DNA from: Chitinophaga sp. H8
Lineage (GTDB): Bacteria > Bacteroidota > Bacteroidia > Chitinophagales > Chitinophagaceae
Direction of reading: 5' to 3'
Length of the DNA: 64,000 bases
Assembly (NCBI RefSeq): GCF_040567655.1
Contig: NZ_JBEXAC010000002.1
Coordinates: forward strand, 2,046,001 to 2,110,000
Both the position numbers and the translations under genes were made by a program. The notes beneath the pieces are model-generated. The model was not told the DNA's origin, made no database searches, and saw only the letters and a list, made by a program, of their open reading frames with translations. Below, in pieces: positions 62,991 through 64,000 of this stretch (position 1 is its first letter; every line of letters starts with the position of its first letter).

Positions 62991-63851
62991 ATGAACTATG
63001 TGCGGCATTTAAATGCTTTTGTAAAGCATGCTCATCTGCACCCGGAATGGGATTGTTTTCACCTGAGTATGTACTATGTATTGTTTCACGTTTGGAATTA
63101 CAAAAAGTTCAAACCACTTTTTAAAGTGAGCCGGGAGGTGCTGATGCGGGCCAGCAGGGTAAAGTCTGTAAAAAAGTATTATCAATGTTTGAAAGGTTTA
63201 CATCGGGCAGGGATGATTGTGTATTATCCTTCCTGTAGCATGAAACAGTTGGCTACCATTGGGATGGTGGAGCTTTTTGAACCAAAAAGCAATGTACCTG
63301 CTTTATTTGGCAAGCCCGATGAGGTAGTATATATAGCACCTGTAGGTAGTACAAATACCACTGATGAGGTAGCATATATACCACCTGTAGGTAGTACAAA
63401 TACCACTGATGAGGTAGCATATATACCACCGATAGGTAGTATAAATACTACCGACAAGGTGGTACAAATACCACACTCTTTAAAAGGAAAAACAATTAAA
63501 GATTTAAAAAGTGTGTGTGTAAACGGGCACCCACCCACGGGCAATAATCATTTTTCTTTTTTTTCTTCTCCTGCTACTGCTTGTATGCCTCCTGGCAGTG
63601 TGCAGGAGGTAAAAGACTATTTTTTGCAGCAGGGATATCCCTTGCTGGAGGCCACCAATTTTTTTGATTACTATGCCATCACCGGCTGGAAAACCAGAAG
63701 CGGCGCGGCGGTAGTAAACTGGCAGAGCGCCGCGCGGCGATGGATGCTTACTGGTGCCAGCCAGCAGCGGATTGCAATAAATACTTTAAAACATGGCGCA
63801 GATCAGCACTTGCATACCACCCGAGATAAAGACTATTCAAAGCCCTTGTGA
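62991..63851 (+). CDS. Replication-initiator-like protein with tandem-repeat linker
   Basis: The chosen start is ATG 62991 (MNYVRHLNAFVKHAHLHPEW), 286 residues. The N-terminal ~100 residues look like a winged-helix (LSMYYVLFHVWNYKKFKPLF, EVLMRASRVKSVKKYYQCLK). A linker of three and a half 15-residue repeats (YIPPVGSTNTTDEVA) follows. The C-terminus, VKDYFLQQGYPLLEATNFFD then YYAITGWKTRSGAAVVNW and SAARRWM, matches the tail found in phage and plasmid replication proteins. The next gene, overlapping by 59 bp, looks like a DnaC-type loader, which supports a replication module. Confidence 0.72.
   Translation: MNYVRHLNAFVKHAHLHPEWDCFHLSMYYVLFHVWNYKKFKPLFKVSREVLMRASRVKSVKKYYQCLKGLHRAGMIVYYPSCSMKQLATIGMVELFEPKSNVPALFGKPDEVVYIAPVGSTNTTDEVAYIPPVGSTNTTDEVAYIPPIGSINTTDKVVQIPHSLKGKTIKDLKSVCVNGHPPTGNNHFSFFSSPATACMPPGSVQEVKDYFLQQGYPLLEATNFFDYYAITGWKTRSGAAVVNWQSAARRWMLTGASQQRIAINTLKHGADQHLHTTRDKDYSKPL
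63318..63477 (+). repeat. 45-bp tandem repeat within replication-like gene
   Basis: Units begin at 63318, 63363 and 63408 (GATGAGGTAGCATATATACC type) with a degenerate partial fourth at 63453. 45 is a multiple of three, so copy changes would stay in frame and alter linker length. The repeats are AT-rich and evenly spaced like replication iterons, so they might also serve as binding sites. Confidence 0.8.
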
Positions 63852-64000
63852 TTATGCCACCTATTGGCAGGAGTTGGAAGAAAAAGGGAAAGACCATTAC
63901 GGCAGTAATTTTCATTTGCGCAGCGAAGATGCTGCCGTGTGGATAAAACTACTGGCCTGGATGAAGGCAGATGAAGCGGTAGCCGCGGATTACAAGATAG
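63793..64000 (+). CDS. DnaC-like helicase-loader/ATPase gene, 3' end cut by the window
   Basis: An ATG at 63793, inside the end of the previous gene (59-bp overlap, other frame), opens a frame that runs to the window's last base: MAQISTCIPPEIKTIQSP, then ELEEKGKDHYGSNFHLRSED and KLLAWMKADEAVAADYKI. The spacing and the GSNFHLRSEDAAVWIKLL-type helix resemble the N-terminal region of Bacteroidota DnaC/IstB-type ATP-binding proteins before their Walker A loop, which would lie beyond the window. The ATPase part is not visible, so the call rests on N-terminal resemblance and on the replication-like neighbour. Confidence 0.6.
   Translation, partial: MAQISTCIPPEIKTIQSPCDYATYWQELEEKGKDHYGSNFHLRSEDAAVWIKLLAWMKADEAVAADYKI

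Overview
The window looks like chromosomal DNA of a Bacteroidota bacterium, most likely family Chitinophagaceae (Chitinophaga-like). The evidence is two ECF sigma / FecR anti-sigma / SusC / SusD operons with STN-bearing SusC receptors, GldA/GldFG-type ABC genes, promoter-like TTG/TTTG-N19-21-TAnnTTTG sequences, few Shine-Dalgarno sites and several TTG/GTG starts. The genus is inferred from these features; no sequence search was run.

Layout. 1-0.9 kb: 3' part of an unrecognised gene with a duplicated LNPQPLPP tail. 1.1-6.3 kb: a secreted DUF2961/GH172 protein, a zeta-toxin-like kinase with a small overlapping partner, a divergent SDR/HxlR pair sharing a 26-bp palindrome, and an AAA/DUF4143 ATPase with a repeated operator. 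6.4-21.4 kb: a co-directional run of ECF sigma, FecR, SusC, SusD (in-frame TGA in its lipoprotein leader), a subtilisin-like lipoprotein, a GldA-like ATPase, a GldF-GldG fusion, two tandem MutS-like ATPases and a small secreted protein; the last four are within 3 bp of each other or overlap. 21.4-24 kb: two ankyrin proteins on the opposite strand. 24.2-29.1 kb: a TlpA-like thioredoxin, a VOC protein, a second DUF4143 ATPase with a 32-bp tandem-repeat operator, an orphan protein family and a heptad-repeat coiled coil.

29.1-35.4 kb: an intergenic region with an 11-bp-phased GTACC array and a 42-bp inverted repeat, then three tandem TPR/histidine-kinase paralogues. Only the first keeps the phospho-acceptor His and ATP-binding boxes; the other two have Asn at the same residue (445) and degenerate ATPase domains. 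35.5-37.2 kb: hipBA with three operator copies. 37.3-45.3 kb: a duplicated CPFDCP protein, a propeller-like DUF5005/DUF4185 protein, and a 1909-residue alpha-2-macroglobulin-like protein with an inserted carboxypeptidase-regulatory plus SusC-plug segment and a CNEQ thioester motif. 45.3-53 kb: a Fic protein behind a nested inverted repeat, an ECF sigma/FecR remnant, an ECF41 sigma with its carboxymuconolactone-decarboxylase partner, a methyltransferase, an AT-rich beta-propeller lipoprotein and a one-cysteine thioredoxin. 52.5-59.8 kb: a complete ECF/FecR/SusC/SusD operon ended by a strong hairpin. 59.9-61.5 kb: DinB and nitrilase-family enzymes. 61.6-64 kb: a module resembling mobile-element replication genes (small helical protein, paralogue of the 27.7-kb orphan, replication-initiator-like protein with a 45-bp tandem repeat, start of a DnaC-like gene running off the window).

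The three most promising places for undescribed biology are the histidine-kinase/pseudokinase triplet, the SusCD-protease-ABC-twin-MutS run, and the macroglobulin/SusC-plug fusion.
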